64,000 bases of DNA from Cupriavidus sp. WGlv3 (GCF_023952475.1 NZ_JALHRX010000001.1:310001-374000), one strand, 5' to 3'; shown: positions 39,398-50,628, counted from the stretch's first letter. Notes: a model not told the origin generated them from the sequence alone. Translations and numbers: made by a program.

Positions 39398-42013
39398 TCA
39401 GGCATCGCGCAAGGTCGCCAGCGCGGGCTGACGCAGCACTTCGCGCAGGCCCAGCCAGCCGCCGGCAAAAGCGCACAGCATGCCAGAAACCACGCCGACC
39501 GGCACGATCCACGCATTGAAGCGGTACGGGAAATCGAACACGAACTGCGACAGCCCCCAGCCCACCGCGATCGCGCCGAGGCTGGCCAGCAGGCCGGCGA
39601 GCCCGCCCACCACCAGGAACTCGGCATACTGGGTCTGCCGCACCAGCGCGGCCGAGGCGCCCAGCGCCTTGAGCAGGCCCGCGTCGCGCATGCGCTCGTC
39701 GCGCGCGCCGGACAACGCGGCGTACAGCACCGTCACCCCGGCGGCGAGCGTGAACACGAACAGGAACTCCACCGCCGCGATCACCTGGTCCAGGATGTCC
39801 TGGATCTGGCGCAGGATCATGTCGGTGTTGACCACGGTGATGTTGGGAAAGGCCGCGATCAGCCGGTTGCCCAGCGCGGCGCTGGCGGGCGGCAGGTGGA
39901 ACGAGGTGATGTAGGTCTCGGGCATGCCCTGCATTGCCCGCGGCGGCAGGATCACGAAGAAGTTGACCCGCATCGAGCCCCAGTCGAGCTTGCGCAGCGA
40001 GGTCACGCGCGCCTGCACCGGCTGGCCCGCCACGTCGAAGCGCAGCGTGTCGCCGAGCCGGATGCCCAGGGTCTTGGCAATGCCCTCTTCCACCGACGCG
40101 CCTGCCTCGGCGCCGTCGGACCCGTTCGACCAGCGCCCGGCGATCACGCGGTTGCCCTCCGGCAGCGCATCGGTATAGGACAGGTTGAACTCGCGCTCGA
40201 CCAGGTTGCGCGCGCGCCCGTCCTCGAAGCTGTCGCCGCGGATGGTGCGCTCGCCGATATGGGTCAGGCGCCCGCGCACCATCGGGTAAAGCAGGTCGGT
40301 GATGCCGGCGCCGGCCAGCATCTGGCGCAGCGGCTCGCGCTGGTCCGGCTGGATATTGATGATGAAGCGGTTGGGCGCGTCGGCCGGCGTGGCGTTGCGC
40401 CAGGAATCGACCAGGTCGTTGCGGGTCATGCCGAGCAGCAGCAGCGCCATCAGCCCCACCGCCAGCGCCACCGTCTGCAGCACCGTGACCGCGCGGCGGC
40501 GCTCCAGCACCGCCAGCGCAAAGCGCCATCCCATCGCCGCGCGCCCGCGCAGGCGCCCCCGCAGCAGCCGCGACAGCAAGGTCAGCAGGCCCAGCGCCAG
40601 CACGCCGAACACCACCCCCGCGGCGACAAAGCCGCCGGCGGTGGTCAGTCCCAGCCGCAGGTCGCGCGCCGCCACCAGCAGCAGCGCGACAAAGGCGCCC
40701 AGCCCCAGCGCGTAGGCCACCCAGGCCGACACCGGCGGCAGCCCGATATCACGCCGCAGCACCCGCAGCGGCGCGACCCGCGTCAGCGCCAGCAGTGGCG
40801 GCAGCGCAAACCCGGCCAGCAGCACCAGCCCGGCCAGCACGCCCACCAGCGCCGGCAGCAGCGACGGCTGCGGCAGCGACACCTTGAGCAGCCCACCCAG
40901 CGACAGCAGCAGGCCATAGTGCGCCAGGTAGCCGAGCAGCACGCCGGCGAGCGCGCCACCCGCGCCGACCAGCAGGAACTCCAGCCCGAACGCCCGCAGG
41001 ATCTGCCCGCGCGACAGCCCCAGGCACTTGTAGACCGCGCAGGCATCGGTGTGGCGCTGCATATAGCGGCGCGCCGACATCGCGATCGCCACCGCCGCGA
41101 TCATCGACGACAGCACCGCCACCAGCGACAGGAAGCGCTCGGCGCGGTCCAGCGTGGCGCGCATCTGCGGCTGGCCCGATTCCAGCGACTCGACCCGCGT
41201 ATTGCGCAGCTGGCGGCGTTCGATCTCGTCCTGCGCCCATTTCTGGAAGGCCGCGCCGGCGGCGTCGGGGCCGGCCACCAGCAGCCGGTAGGTGACGCGG
41301 CTGCCCCAGCCGATCAGCCCGGTACCGTCCAGGTCCGACAGCGGCATCAGCACGCGCGGCGCGAAGTTCATGAAGCCGGTGCCGCGGTCGAGTTCCTGCG
41401 TGATGATGCGGTCGATGCGGAAGCTGCGGCTGCCCAGGCGCAGATTGTCGCCCACCGCGACGCCCAGCGCGCCCAGCAGCGCCTCGTCGACCCATACCGT
41501 GCCCGGCGCGGGAATGCCGTCCGCGGGCGCATCCGGCCCGCCCGGCGCGCCGGTCACCCTGAGCCGGCCGCGCAGCGGATAGCCGTCGGTGACGGCCTTG
41601 AGCGCCGCCAGCTGGCTGGGCGGCTCGGCGCCGGCCTGGGCCTTGCCCTCGGCGGTGGCCATGCTCGGGAAAGTGACGGTCTGCGCCACCGCCAGGCCGG
41701 CGGCCCGGGCACGCTGCGCGAACGCGGCGTCGAAGGGCTGGTCGGCCACCAGCAGCACGTCGGACGCAATCATCTGGCGCGCGTCGCGCTCCAGGCCCAG
41801 CCGCATGCGGTCGGCCATGAAGCCCACGCTGGTCAGCGCGGCCACGGCCAGCACCAGCGCAAACAGCAGCAGGTAGAGCTCGCCCGCCAGCCAGTCGCGC
41901 CGCGCCATGCGCAGCGCCTGGCGCCAGGCGGAGAATTTGCCGCCAGCGGCGGCGTGCAGTCCAGCAGGTTGGGCGGCGGTGGCCGGGACGTCGATGGCGG
42001 ACTCGGAGGGCAT
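39398..42013 (-). CDS. FtsX-family ABC transporter permease (YbbP-like)
   Basis: This 871-residue membrane protein has a first helix at about residues 45-65, a periplasmic MacB-core-like domain, and groups of helices near residues 285-520 and 740-860. This is the duplicated FtsX layout of E. coli YbbP, which works with the ATPase YbbA and the lipase/thioesterase TesA. No ATPase gene is adjacent here, so the partner is elsewhere. The strong N-terminal start MPSESAIDVPATAA is unconserved. Likely substrates are lipids or lipoproteins rather than small solutes, on family grounds. Confidence 0.85.
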   Translation of the reverse strand: MPSESAIDVPATAAQPAGLHAAAGGKFSAWRQALRMARRDWLAGELYLLLFALVLAVAALTSVGFMADRMRLGLERDARQMIASDVLLVADQPFDAAFAQRARAAGLAVAQTVTFPSMATAEGKAQAGAEPPSQLAALKAVTDGYPLRGRLRVTGAPGGPDAPADGIPAPGTVWVDEALLGALGVAVGDNLRLGSRSFRIDRIITQELDRGTGFMNFAPRVLMPLSDLDGTGLIGWGSRVTYRLLVAGPDAAGAAFQKWAQDEIERRQLRNTRVESLESGQPQMRATLDRAERFLSLVAVLSSMIAAVAIAMSARRYMQRHTDACAVYKCLGLSRGQILRAFGLEFLLVGAGGALAGVLLGYLAHYGLLLSLGGLLKVSLPQPSLLPALVGVLAGLVLLAGFALPPLLALTRVAPLRVLRRDIGLPPVSAWVAYALGLGAFVALLLVAARDLRLGLTTAGGFVAAGVVFGVLALGLLTLLSRLLRGRLRGRAAMGWRFALAVLERRRAVTVLQTVALAVGLMALLLLGMTRNDLVDSWRNATPADAPNRFIINIQPDQREPLRQMLAGAGITDLLYPMVRGRLTHIGERTIRGDSFEDGRARNLVEREFNLSYTDALPEGNRVIAGRWSNGSDGAEAGASVEEGIAKTLGIRLGDTLRFDVAGQPVQARVTSLRKLDWGSMRVNFFVILPPRAMQGMPETYITSFHLPPASAALGNRLIAAFPNITVVNTDMILRQIQDILDQVIAAVEFLFVFTLAAGVTVLYAALSGARDERMRDAGLLKALGASAALVRQTQYAEFLVVGGLAGLLASLGAIAVGWGLSQFVFDFPYRFNAWIVPVGVVSGMLCAFAGGWLGLREVLRQPALATLRDA

Positions 42014-42098
42014 CGGTTGGTTGGTTCTTGGTTGCTGGCGCCGGTGCGCCTCGGGTCAGTCAGTAATGCAAAAAAAGCTGGCGGGAACGGCCGTGCCG

Positions 42099-42698
42099 CT
42101 AGCGCGGCACATCATGCCGGGTACCGCCGCGCAGGCTGGCATGGAGCCGGCGCACCCCGCGCCACAACTTCGGCAGCAGCCACACCGAGCCCACCAGGAA
42201 CACCGCCAGCAGCACCAGGAACAGCACCGGCAAGAAGAACGCCAGCAGCAGGCTGCCGGTGGCGGTCAGGTCCTCAGTGAATGAGGCCGTCCAGTTGGAA
42301 AACGGTTCCGGCGACACGTTGATCAGCGCGCGCGTGCCGGCCTTGACCGCATGCGCGGTGCCGGCCAGCGTGCCGCCGATCAGGCCCGCCGCCACCACCC
42401 ATTGCGGATCCAGCTGGCCGAACGCGGCGGCCGCCAGGATCGCCCCGGCCGGAATGCGGATGAAGGTATGGATGCCGTCCCAGACGGTGTCGAACGCCGG
42501 CACCTTGTCGGCGAAGAACTCCGCCACCGCCAGCACCGCGGCCACGCCGATCACCCACCAGGACTCCAGCGGCTGCAGCCCGGGCGGCAGTTCCAGCCAG
42601 CCCAGCCGCGCCAGCACCCCGGCGGCGAGCACGGCTAGATACAGGCGAAATCCGCTGGCCCAGGACATGCCCGCGGCCAGCGCGGCGGTTTCCAGCAT
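42099..42698 (-). CDS. DUF4126 domain membrane protein
   Basis: This 199-residue membrane protein has about five helices and the DUF4126 core: AAGMSWASGFRLYLAVLAAGVLARLG at the start, LESWWVIGVAAVLAVAEFFADKVPAFDTVWDGIHTFIRIPAGAILAAAAFG in the middle, and a Gly-rich helix pair later (GGTLAGTAHAVKAGTRALINVSPEP). The function is unknown. It lies between the permease and the ModE-like regulator genes, on the same strand as both, with 85- and 108-base gaps. Confidence 0.88.
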   Translation of the reverse strand: MLETAALAAGMSWASGFRLYLAVLAAGVLARLGWLELPPGLQPLESWWVIGVAAVLAVAEFFADKVPAFDTVWDGIHTFIRIPAGAILAAAAFGQLDPQWVVAAGLIGGTLAGTAHAVKAGTRALINVSPEPFSNWTASFTEDLTATGSLLLAFFLPVLFLVLLAVFLVGSVWLLPKLWRGVRRLHASLRGGTRHDVPR

Positions 42699-42806
42699 GG
42701 CGCTCCTTGCAAGGGTCCGGCGCGGACCGGTGCAGAGACCGGCGCGCCCTGGCAGGGAGTGTAATACGGACCGGCCCGACCGGTCCGGGACCGGTCCGGC
42801 CGTGGC

Positions 42807-43904
42807 TCAGCTGCCTTCCTTGCCGTCCGGTCCGAACCACGGCAGCGCCTCCTGCGGGGTCAGGATGCCCGCCGGCTCGGCCATGGTATAGCCCGGCAGC
42901 GCCTCGATGCGCCGCGCAAAGGCCGGATCGGCCAGCAGGGCCAGCAGCGCGGCCATCCAGCCGGCGGTCTGGTCGTTCTTGCGCAGCGCCAGGTAATAGG
43001 CCTCGCGCGTCAGCGGCACGAACGCCAGCCCGTGGGCCTCGGCGTTCATGCGCAGCCCGAAACCGGCCTGGGCACGGCCGCTGTGCACGGCTTCCGCCAC
43101 TTTTTCATTGCTGAACTCGGTCTCGTCGTAGCCATTGACCAGGTCGGGATACAGGCCCTCGGCGGCCAGCAGCTGGTCGAACAGCATGCGCGTGCCTGAA
43201 CTGCGCTGCCGGTTGACGAAGCGCGCCTGGCTGCGCGCCAGGCCGCGCAGGTCGTGCACCTCGCGCGCCAGCTCGGGCGCCAGGATCAGGCCCTGCTCGC
43301 GCCACGCCAGCCGCAGCAGCCGCACGGCGCCGGGCCGCAGCCACTTGCGCAAGGTCACATGCGCCACCGAGCCCGCGGTCTGCACCGGCGAGACATAGAA
43401 CCCGGCCAGCTCCGACTGGCGCTCCTGCAGGCAGATCAGCCCTTCCACGCTGCCGCAGAACACCGTGTCGAGCTGCAGCGGACTGCCGGCCGTGCCCAGC
43501 GCGGCGGCCAGCACTTCCACCGCCGGGTCATGGCTGCCGGTGAAATGCACGCACGACTGCGGCTGCTGGGCGTCGTCCAGATCGGCGATGAACTCCGCCA
43601 TGGCGCGCTGCACCGCCGGCTCGATCGACTCGCGCAGGCGCAGCTCGGCGCGCAGCAGGCGCTCGCCGAAGCGCGTCAGCGAGGCGCCGCGCCCGCGCTC
43701 CATATCCAGCATGCTGCGGCCAAGCATCTCTTCCCATGACCGCATCACCCCCCAGGCATGGCGGTACGACAGCCCGATCTCGCGCGCGGCGCGGTGCAGC
43801 GAACCGGTTTCGCGCACCGCCTTGAGCAGCTGGAACACCTTGGCATTGGCGCGCGGATTGTCGTCGGAGGCGATCACCGGAAACAGGTCGAAGCGGAAAG
43901 TCAT
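42807..43904 (-). CDS. ModE-type one-component regulator with C-terminal periplasmic-binding-like domain
   Basis: This 365-residue regulator has a winged helix at about residues 20-90 (VFQLLKAVRETGSLHRAAREIGLSYRHAWGVMRSWEEMLGRSMLDM), the arrangement seen in ModE. A PBP-like domain follows (about residues 115-350), with VSPVQTAGSVAH, FVNRQRSSGTRMLFDQLL and GRAQAGFGLRMNAEAHGL. This fusion occurs in molybdate and tungstate uptake loci, where the PBP-like part is thought to sense the oxyanion or a cofactor. It is divergent from the tupA-like gene, with an inverted-repeat region between them. Direct control of that gene is inferred. Confidence 0.85.
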   Translation of the reverse strand: MTFRFDLFPVIASDDNPRANAKVFQLLKAVRETGSLHRAAREIGLSYRHAWGVMRSWEEMLGRSMLDMERGRGASLTRFGERLLRAELRLRESIEPAVQRAMAEFIADLDDAQQPQSCVHFTGSHDPAVEVLAAALGTAGSPLQLDTVFCGSVEGLICLQERQSELAGFYVSPVQTAGSVAHVTLRKWLRPGAVRLLRLAWREQGLILAPELAREVHDLRGLARSQARFVNRQRSSGTRMLFDQLLAAEGLYPDLVNGYDETEFSNEKVAEAVHSGRAQAGFGLRMNAEAHGLAFVPLTREAYYLALRKNDQTAGWMAALLALLADPAFARRIEALPGYTMAEPAGILTPQEALPWFGPDGKEGS

Positions 43905-43963
43905 AGGTTCCCCGCTACATATTTACTTGTCGAACTCGGCTGGACCACAATGAATACCCATTC

Positions 43964-44030
43964 TTATGTTGTTTTGCCGGATTCTCCCTGAGATCCGGAG
44001 GCAAAATCAATTATGTCGGCAAGAACATAA
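43964..44030. promoter_or_regulatory. Nested inverted repeats between the ModE-like regulator and tupA
   Basis: An outer pair TTATGTT / AACATAA (43964-43970 and 44024-44030) encloses an inner imperfect pair TTTTGCCGGAT / ATCCGGAGGCAAAA (43972-43982 and 43993-44006). A third TTATGT lies at 44011. They sit just upstream of the tupA ribosome site, where an oxyanion-responsive regulator would act. The region is markedly AT-rich against its surroundings. Confidence 0.45.
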
Positions 44031-44047
44031 TAACGAGGAGATCGCCC

Positions 44048-44881
44048 ATGTCCCGCCGTGCCCAACCCTTGCGCCGCCGTGCGCGCCACCTCGCCGTGCC
44101 GCTGCTGTGCCTCGGCCTGCTGTCGGCCGCGCAGGCCGGCGAGATCAAGCTCGCCACCACCACCAGCACCGAGAACTCCGGCCTGCTGAAGCACCTGCTG
44201 CCGCGTTTCGAGCAGACATCAGGCGTCAGGGTAAAAGTCATCGCCGTCGGCTCGGGCAAGGCCATGAAAATGGGCGAGATGGGCGATGTCGACGTGCTGC
44301 TGGTGCACGCGCGCAAGATGGAAGACGCGTTCGTCGCCGCCGGCTACGGCGTCAACCGGCGCGACGTGATGTACAACGATTTCATCTTGGTCGGGCCGGC
44401 CAGCGACCCGGCCGGGGTCAAGGGCGGCAAGGACGTGCTGGCCGGGTTCCGCAAGCTCGCCGCCAGCGGCAGCAAGTTCATCTCGCGCGGCGACAACTCC
44501 GGCACCGACGTGATGGAGAAGGACTACTGGAAGCAGCTCGGCATCGAACCCAAGGGCCAGCCTTGGTACGTCAACGCCGGCCTGGGCATGGGCGAGGTGC
44601 TGACCATGGCGGCACAGATGCCGGCCTATACGCTGTCGGACCGCGCCACCTATGGCGCCTACCGCGCCAAGACCGGCCTGGCAATCGCCATCGAGGGCGA
44701 TCCGAAGATGTTCAACCCGTACGGGATCATCGCGGTCAACCCGGCCAGGCATCCGGGCACCAACTACAAGGATGCGATGAAGCTGGTGGAGTGGATCACG
44801 TCGAAGGAAGGACAGGACGTGATTGGGGGCTACAAGGTGGATGGGGAGCAGTTGTTCTTCCCGGACTACAAGGCCAAGTGA
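44048..44881 (+). CDS. tupA: TupA-like tungstate/molybdate-binding periplasmic protein
   Basis: This 277-residue secreted protein has a signal peptide ending at AQA near residue 34. The mature N-terminus GEIKLATTTSTENSGLLKHLLPRFEQTSG carries the TTTS oxyanion motif of TupA. Other family features are GSGKAMKMGEMGDVDVLLVHARKMED and FISRGDNSGTDVMEKDYWK with the conserved Arg and Ser. GAGGAG precedes the ATG by eight bases. The usual permease and ATPase genes (tupB, tupC) do not follow; a convergent GrpB gene lies 4 bases on. Specificity for tungstate over molybdate is presumed from the family only. Confidence 0.85.
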   Translation: MSRRAQPLRRRARHLAVPLLCLGLLSAAQAGEIKLATTTSTENSGLLKHLLPRFEQTSGVRVKVIAVGSGKAMKMGEMGDVDVLLVHARKMEDAFVAAGYGVNRRDVMYNDFILVGPASDPAGVKGGKDVLAGFRKLAASGSKFISRGDNSGTDVMEKDYWKQLGIEPKGQPWYVNAGLGMGEVLTMAAQMPAYTLSDRATYGAYRAKTGLAIAIEGDPKMFNPYGIIAVNPARHPGTNYKDAMKLVEWITSKEGQDVIGGYKVDGEQLFFPDYKAK

Positions 44882-44885
44882 CGTC

Positions 44886-45407
44886 CTATTGAGAGGGTCT
44901 CACCTGGCCCGCTGCGCCCAGCACCTGCTCGATAAACGCCGATTTAGCCGCGCGGTAGTCGCTCATTGCCGCACCGTCGTAGCTGCGCTTCAGTGCGTTG
45001 TAATGGTCGACCAACCCCGGATCGGCCCGGAGGCAATCACGGAAGCGAACGAATACGTCGAGGGGCGCGCCGCGCGCCACCAGTTGGATGCCCACCGGTG
45101 GCCGCAGTTCGTCGTGCTTGAAGGCAGAAAACCCAGCCGTACGCACCGAGCCCAGGTTCCTTTCATATAGCGCGACCAGCACCCGATCGGCCTCGGCAAA
45201 CGTTTCCTCGCTCACCTGCACGCAGATGTCGAGGTCACCCTTGGTCAGGCAGCCGCTCACCGACGTGGCACCGACGTGCTCAATGACTGCGTCGGCGGGC
45301 AGGACCGCGGCAAGGCGTCGCCAGAGCGCCCGGAACAAGCGCTCCGCGGCGACGCCGCTCAGCTCGGAAGGGTCGAGCCGCAGCAGTTCAGCGCCGTCCT
45401 CGGACAT
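44886..45407 (-). CDS. GrpB/Dephospho-CoA kinase-like nucleotidyltransferase-fold protein
   Basis: This 173-residue protein has the GrpB core: VIEHVGATSVSGCLTKGDLDICVQV (an HVGSTSVPG..KPxIDI-type active-site motif, with SG in place of PG) at about residues 42-66, and the end HYNALKRSYDGAAMSDYRAAKSAFIEQVL. The nucleotidyltransferase fold is known for the family, but not the substrate. It ends four bases from tupA, in the convergent direction, and is next to the LysR gene on the same strand. Confidence 0.85.
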   Translation of the reverse strand: MSEDGAELLRLDPSELSGVAAERLFRALWRRLAAVLPADAVIEHVGATSVSGCLTKGDLDICVQVSEETFAEADRVLVALYERNLGSVRTAGFSAFKHDELRPPVGIQLVARGAPLDVFVRFRDCLRADPGLVDHYNALKRSYDGAAMSDYRAAKSAFIEQVLGAAGQVRPSQ

Positions 45408-45416
45408 CTCGCCGCC

Positions 45417-46364
45417 TCATCCCGCCTCGGCCTCCAGCCGCGGCAACTGCGGCAGATCCGCCGCCACCTCCGCGATCATGCGCCGGATCCACATCACGTC
45501 CGGCGCGGCATGGCAGCGCTCGTGCCAGAGCTGGTAGAAGCGCATGCGCGGGAACGACACCGGCGACGGCACCATGCGGATCGGCAGGTACTGCGCGTAG
45601 TGCGCGGCGAACTGCCGGCCGGTGGTAAAGACCATGTCGGTCTTCATCAGCACATACGGCACCAGGCCGAAATACGGCAGCGTGACCTGGATATTGCGCT
45701 TGTAGCCCTGCTCGGCGAGCGCCTGGTCGATCATGCTGCGCTGCATCGACGCGTAGGGCGCCGGCGCCAGGTGCGGCATTTCCAGGTAGTGCTTGAGCGT
45801 CAGTCCCTTGCGCGCCAGCGGGTGCTGCGCGCCCAGCATGCACACCACCTCGTCGTCGAACAGCGGCGAGATATGCAGGTGTTCCGGCGGCGACAGCCAG
45901 TTGCCGACCACGATATCCAGCTGTCCCTGCTCGAGGTCGTCGAGAAAATCCGACGACGACGTCATCGGATGCACGAACAGCTTGGCGCCCGGCGCCAGCC
46001 GGCGCACGCGCTCGACGATATTGGGCAGGAAGAAGGCGTCCAGGTAGTCGGGCGCGCCAAGGTGGAAGGTGCGCGTGGTGGTGGCCGGGTCGAACTGCTG
46101 CGGCGGCCGCGCGATGCGGTCCATCGCCGCCAGGCTCTGCTCGGCCAGCGCCAGCAGTTCGCGGCCGCGCTCGGTGGGCACCATGCCGTTTTTGCCTCGC
46201 ACCAAAATGGCGTCGCCGGTGATCTCGCGCAGGCGCTTCAGGGTATTGCTGATGGCGGGCTGGGACTGGCCTAGACGCACGGCGGTGCGGGTCACGCTCT
46301 GCTCGGTGAGCAGGGTGTGGAGCACCCGCAGCAAATAAGTATCGAGATGGTCGCGTCCGTGCAT
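45417..46364 (-). CDS. LysR-family transcriptional regulator divergent from xdhABC
   Basis: This 315-residue regulator has an N-terminal winged helix (LRVLHTLLTEQSVTRTAVRLGQSQPAISNTLKRLREITGDAILVRGKNGMVPTERG, about residues 10-64) and a LysR substrate domain. The ATG at 46364 (MHGRDHLDTYLL) matches the family start; longer frames are unsupported. It is divergent from xdhA with a 219-base gap, so it probably controls xanthine dehydrogenase or itself. The inducer is unknown; a purine intermediate would fit. Confidence 0.9.
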   Translation of the reverse strand: MHGRDHLDTYLLRVLHTLLTEQSVTRTAVRLGQSQPAISNTLKRLREITGDAILVRGKNGMVPTERGRELLALAEQSLAAMDRIARPPQQFDPATTTRTFHLGAPDYLDAFFLPNIVERVRRLAPGAKLFVHPMTSSSDFLDDLEQGQLDIVVGNWLSPPEHLHISPLFDDEVVCMLGAQHPLARKGLTLKHYLEMPHLAPAPYASMQRSMIDQALAEQGYKRNIQVTLPYFGLVPYVLMKTDMVFTTGRQFAAHYAQYLPIRMVPSPVSFPRMRFYQLWHERCHAAPDVMWIRRMIAEVAADLPQLPRLEAEAG

Positions 46365-46446
46365 GGCGATGGCGGCCCTCCGGCGAGGGCCGGATGGGTG
46401 GCGTGGGGGATGGGAACGGCGCATAGTGTATGACAGGCACCCCACA

Positions 46447-46457
46447 ATTGGTCAAAT
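46447..46457. promoter_or_regulatory. Candidate LysR-type site in the lysR-xdhA gap
   Basis: ATTGGTCAAAT is a partial palindrome (ATT-n-G-n-C-n-AAT) located 83 bases from the LysR start and 127 from the xdhA start. LysR proteins often bind such T-N-A palindromes between divergent genes. The match is short and could be chance. Confidence 0.25.
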
Positions 46458-46583
46458 CAGCATACCGCTCAGTGCGGCCGGGCACCGACGGGCGTTCCCG
46501 CTGATGGCGCATATCACCTGGGTCGAATATTGCATGAAACGTAGCGATGCTATGTTTCCGCCATCCCCAAGAGAGAGAAGACC

Positions 46584-48086
<1,503 letters not shown>

Positions 48087-48112
48087 GCCAGAGAACAAGG
48101 AACGAAATCGGC

Positions 48113-50485
48113 ATGAACAAGCAAACCGAACCCTTCCTGCTCGACGCCGCCGCCGAACAGGTACCGCAGGTCGGCATCTCGCGTCCGCACGAATCCGCCC
48201 ACCTGCACGTGGCCGGCACCGCCACCTACACCGACGACATCCCCGAGCTGGCCGGCACGCTGCACGCCGCGCTCGGCATGAGCGCTCGCGCGCACGCGCG
48301 CATCAAGTCGGTCTTGCTCGACAAGGTGCGCGCCGCGCCGGGCGTGGTCGACGTGCTGACGGTGGACGACATCCCCGGCACCAATGATTGCGGCCCGATC
48401 ATCCATGACGACCCGATCCTGGCGCGCGGCGTGGTGCAGTTCATCGGCCAGCCGGTCTTTATTGTGGTGGCGACCTCGCATGACGCGGCCCGCCGCGCCG
48501 CCCGCCTCGGCGTGATCGACTACGAAGACCTGCCGCCGGTGCTGTCGCCGCAGGCCGCGCACGAGGCCGGCAGCTACGTGCTGCCGCCGATGCACCTGAC
48601 GCGCGGCGAACCGGCCGCGCACATTGCCGGCGCGGCCCACCAGGACAGCGGCACGATCCACCTGGGCGGCCAGGAGCAGTTCTACCTCGAAGGGCAGATC
48701 TCGTACGCCGCGCCGCGCGAGAACGACAGCATGCAAGTGTGGTGCTCGACCCAGCACCCCACCGAAATGCAGCACGCCGTGTGCCATATGCTGGGCTGGC
48801 AGGCGCACCAGGTGCTGGTGGAATGCCGCCGCATGGGCGGCGGCTTCGGCGGAAAGGAATCGCAGTCGGCGCTGTTCGCCTGCTGCGCCGCGCTGGCCGC
48901 GTGGAAGCTGATGTGCCCGGTCAAGCTGCGCCCGGACCGCGACGACGACATGATGATCACCGGCAAGCGCCATGACTTCGTGTTCGACTACAGCGTCGGC
49001 CACGACGACGAGGGCCATATCGAAGGCGTCAAGGTCGAGATGGTGTCGCGCGCCGGATTTTCGGCGGACCTGTCGGGCCCGGTGATGACCCGCGCCATCT
49101 GCCACTTCGACAACGCCTACTGGTTGCCGAACGTGCAGATCGACGGCTACTGCGGCAAGACCAACACGCAGAGCAACACCGCCTTCCGCGGCTTCGGCGG
49201 CCCGCAGGGCGCGTTCGCGGTCGAGTACATCCTCGACAATATCGCGCGCACGGTCGGCAAGGATGCGCTCGACGTGCGCCGCGCCAACTTCTACGGCAAG
49301 ACCGGGAACAACGTCACGCCTTACGGCCAGACCGTGGAAGACAACGTCATCCACGAGCTGATCGACGAACTGGTGGCCAGCAGCGAATACCGCGCCCGCC
49401 GCGAGGCCACGCGCGCGTTCAACGCCAGCAGCCCGGTGCTGAAGAAGGGCATCGCCATCACCCCGGTGAAGTTCGGCATCTCGTTCAACGTGGCCCACTT
49501 CAACCAGGCCGGCGCGCTGGTGCACGTCTACAACGACGGTTCGGTGCTGGTGAACCACGGCGGCACCGAAATGGGCCAGGGCCTGAACACCAAGGTGGCG
49601 ATGGTGGTGGCGCACGAGCTCGGCATCCGCATGGAACGCGTGCGCGTGACCGCGACCGACACCAGCAAGGTGGCTAATACCTCCGCCACCGCGGCGTCGA
49701 CTGGCGCCGACCTGAACGGCAAGGCCGCGCAGGACGCCGCGCGCCAGATCCGCGAGCGCCTGGCCGCGTTTGCCGCGCGCAAGGCCGGCGTGGAGCCGTC
49801 CGCGGTTCGCTTCAACGATGACCTGGTCAGCGCCGGCGAGCTGCGCCTGTCGTTCGGCGAGCTGGCGCGCGAAGCCTATGTGGCGCGCGTGCAGCTGTGG
49901 TCCGACGGCTTCTACACCACGCCCAAGCTGCACTGGGACCAGAAGTCGCTGCAGGGCCGCCCGTTCTACTACTTCGCCTACGGCGCCGCGTGCTCCGAGG
50001 TGCTGGTGGACACGCTCACCGGCGAATGGAAGCTGCTGCGTGCCGACGCGCTGCACGACGCCGGCCGCTCGCTGAACCCGGCGATCGACATTGGCCAGGT
50101 CGAAGGCGCCTTTATCCAGGGCATGGGCTGGCTGACCACCGAGGAACTGTGGTGGAACAAGGACGGCAAGCTGATGACGCACGCCCCGTCCACGTACAAG
50201 ATCCCGACGGTCAACGACTGCCCGGAGGAGTTCAACGTACGCCTGTTCCAGAACCGCAACGTCGAGGACAGCATCCACCGCTCCAAGGCCGTGGGCGAGC
50301 CGCCGCTGCTGCTGCCGTTCTCGGTGTTCTTCGCGATCCGCGACGCCGTGGCCGCGCTGGGCGACTACCGCATCAACCCGCCGCTGAAGGCCCCGGCCAC
50401 CAGCGAGGCGATCCTCGATGCCGTGGATGCCGTGCGCGCGGCGGCGGCGCAAGGGGCTGCTCGGGTGGCTGCTCCCGCAGCCTGA
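48113..50485 (+). CDS. xdhB: Xanthine dehydrogenase large subunit (molybdopterin)
   Basis: This is the catalytic subunit, 790 residues. Molybdenum-cofactor contacts are GGQEQFYLEGQ at about residue 185, GGGFGGKE near residue 243, AFRGFGGPQG near residue 363 and MGQGLNTK near residue 487. The catalytic Glu is in KAVGEPPLLLP near residue 727. The ATG at 48113 (MNKQTEPFLL) was chosen because the conserved start VGISRPHESAHLHVAGTATY follows about 20 residues later. The longer upstream frame overlaps xdhA and is unsupported. It is followed by xdhC, which matures it. Confidence 0.97.
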   Translation: MNKQTEPFLLDAAAEQVPQVGISRPHESAHLHVAGTATYTDDIPELAGTLHAALGMSARAHARIKSVLLDKVRAAPGVVDVLTVDDIPGTNDCGPIIHDDPILARGVVQFIGQPVFIVVATSHDAARRAARLGVIDYEDLPPVLSPQAAHEAGSYVLPPMHLTRGEPAAHIAGAAHQDSGTIHLGGQEQFYLEGQISYAAPRENDSMQVWCSTQHPTEMQHAVCHMLGWQAHQVLVECRRMGGGFGGKESQSALFACCAALAAWKLMCPVKLRPDRDDDMMITGKRHDFVFDYSVGHDDEGHIEGVKVEMVSRAGFSADLSGPVMTRAICHFDNAYWLPNVQIDGYCGKTNTQSNTAFRGFGGPQGAFAVEYILDNIARTVGKDALDVRRANFYGKTGNNVTPYGQTVEDNVIHELIDELVASSEYRARREATRAFNASSPVLKKGIAITPVKFGISFNVAHFNQAGALVHVYNDGSVLVNHGGTEMGQGLNTKVAMVVAHELGIRMERVRVTATDTSKVANTSATAASTGADLNGKAAQDAARQIRERLAAFAARKAGVEPSAVRFNDDLVSAGELRLSFGELAREAYVARVQLWSDGFYTTPKLHWDQKSLQGRPFYYFAYGAACSEVLVDTLTGEWKLLRADALHDAGRSLNPAIDIGQVEGAFIQGMGWLTTEELWWNKDGKLMTHAPSTYKIPTVNDCPEEFNVRLFQNRNVEDSIHRSKAVGEPPLLLPFSVFFAIRDAVAALGDYRINPPLKAPATSEAILDAVDAVRAAAAQGAARVAAPAA

Positions 50486-50628
50486 ACGGTGGCAAGGAAG
50501 CGCGCGCCTGCGGAGGCCCCGGACTTTCCCCCCTCGACTGCATTGACAGGCGAGGGGCCGGTGGCAGAAGCAGGCGCGCGCCACCGCTGACACAAGCGAT
50601 ACCACGCATCACCACAAGGCCCTCGACC

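Noticed and set aside
39098..42280. A 1060-codon plus-strand frame opposite the FtsX-type permease.
   Set aside because: It is low-complexity (Gln/Arg/His-rich) and opposite a gene with proper membrane topology.
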